Shown here in pieces: positions 6,003 through 6,649 of a DNA stretch of 6,649 nucleotides. This DNA is from Acidobacteriota bacterium (GTDB lineage Bacteria > Acidobacteriota > Terriglobia > Terriglobales > Acidobacteriaceae): positions 1 to 6,649 of the forward strand of contig JAJZFR010000071.1 in NCBI GenBank assembly GCA_021805265.1. Reading direction: 5' to 3'. Every line of letters starts with the position of its first letter. The first letter of the stretch is position 1. The notes under the pieces were generated by a model that worked only from the letters and a program-made list of their open reading frames with translations, was not told the DNA's origin and ran no database searches. The position numbers were made by a program, and so were the translations under genes.

Positions 6003-6649
6003 ATGGCGCTCAACCTTTTTGACCTCGTCGTCATCCTCGTCTGGCTCACCGCAGTCACGCTCTTCGGCCTGCGCTTCCGCTCGCCAGAGCGCAGTCTGAG
6101 CGCGTATTTTCTGGCTGACAACGCCATTCCCTGGTGGGCCATTGCGCTTTCCATCGTCGCCGCGGAAACCAGCACCCTCACCGTTATCAGCATCCCTGGC
6201 CTCGCTTACGCTGAGGACTTCGGCTTTCTCCAGCTTGTCTTCGGCTATCTCATGGGTCGCGCGATTGTCGCCGTGCTCTTTCTGCCCGCGTATTTTCGCG
6301 GACGCATGCTCACCGCTTACCAGCTCATTCTGGCTCGTTTTGGCCAGCGCCTGCACGCGCTCACGGCGGGCATTTTTCTGCTGACCCGCGCCGCTGCCGA
6401 GGGGGTACGCGTCTTTGCCGTAGCCATCGTGGTGCGCGTTGCGCTCGGGTCGCTGCTGGGCGGCGTTTCCAGCTTCAGCCGCGATCTGGCGGCCATTGCG
6501 CTGGTCACGGTGCTCACCCTGCTCTACACCTTCGAGGGCGGTCTTGCGGCCGTCATCTGGACCGACGTGCTCCAGCTTTCCGTCTACATTGCGGGATCGC
6601 TCTTCGCCTGCTTCACGCTGCTCCATCGTCTGCCCGGAGGTCTTCACGG
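6003..6649 (+). CDS. Sodium/solute symporter (SSS family), N-terminal part
   Basis: The first 215 residues of a polytopic membrane transporter are present and the gene continues past the right edge; full members have roughly 450-550 residues and 11-15 helices. Hydrophobic segments fall near residues 5-23, 44-66, 73-98, 117-149, 161-178 and 183-208. Family signatures are the unwound first core helix region IALSIVAAETSTLTVISIPG (47-66), followed by LAYAEDFGF, and EGGLAAVIWTDVLQ (178-191), matching the SSS 'GG-x-AV-x-x-TD-x-x-Q' motif. These proteins couple sodium entry to uptake of sugars, amino acids or organic acids; the substrate cannot be read from this part. ATG 6003 is preferred because the first helix follows directly, but GTG 5991 is in frame 12 nt upstream. 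Neither has a Shine-Dalgarno. It is divergent from the C26 gene. Confidence 0.9.
   Translation, partial: MALNLFDLVVILVWLTAVTLFGLRFRSPERSLSAYFLADNAIPWWAIALSIVAAETSTLTVISIPGLAYAEDFGFLQLVFGYLMGRAIVAVLFLPAYFRGRMLTAYQLILARFGQRLHALTAGIFLLTRAAAEGVRVFAVAIVVRVALGSLLGGVSSFSRDLAAIALVTVLTLLYTFEGGLAAVIWTDVLQLSVYIAGSLFACFTLLHRLPGGLH

Noticed and set aside
5790..6647. Minus-strand 285-codon frame opposite the symporter
   Set aside because: It is highly charged and featureless, and antisense to a clear SSS transporter with family motifs.

Overview
The window is a stretch of chromosome from a fairly GC-rich bacterium. The protein style points to an acidobacterium of the Terriglobia/Acidobacteriaceae type: a secreted GH3 with a 'DFERG' active-site loop, and a C26 hydrolase with a 'PGSRADVDP' loop. 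This placement is inference from family resemblance; no rRNA or other taxonomic marker is present. Nothing suggests a phage, insertion sequence, CRISPR array, tRNA or rRNA.

Layout. (1) 1-95, minus: the start of a small antibiotic-biosynthesis-monooxygenase-like protein that runs off the left edge. (2) 164-1480, minus: purA, adenylosuccinate synthetase, complete. (3) 1481-1663: the divergent purA/mutM control region, with a perfect 12-bp palindrome and a -10 box so close to mutM that its mRNA may be leaderless. (4) 1664-2512, plus: mutM (fpg), the 8-oxoguanine DNA glycosylase, complete with its zinc finger. (5) 2513-2998: an AT-richer gap without a credible protein gene. It holds an extended -10 box, three well-formed hairpins and a strong intrinsic terminator, all on the plus strand, which looks like a structured small RNA or leader of about 230 nt. 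(6) 2999-4855, plus: a secreted two-domain family 3 glycoside hydrolase with the NagZ-type Asp-His dyad. (7) 4875-5690, minus and convergent: a peptidase C26/gamma-glutamyl-GABA hydrolase-like amidohydrolase. (8) 5691-6002: a divergent spacer with a perfect 9-bp hairpin. (9) 6003 to the right edge, plus: the N-terminal part of a sodium/solute symporter (SSS family).

How the genes may work together. purA (AMP synthesis) and mutM (oxidative DNA repair) are housekeeping genes sharing a divergent promoter region. The right half groups a secreted beta-N-acetylhexosaminidase-like enzyme, a gamma-glutamyl hydrolase and a sodium symporter. That set could serve salvage of cell-wall fragments or other amino-sugar/peptide material, but the substrate link is inference and depends on what lies beyond 6649. 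The most unusual item is the candidate structured RNA between mutM and the GH3 gene.
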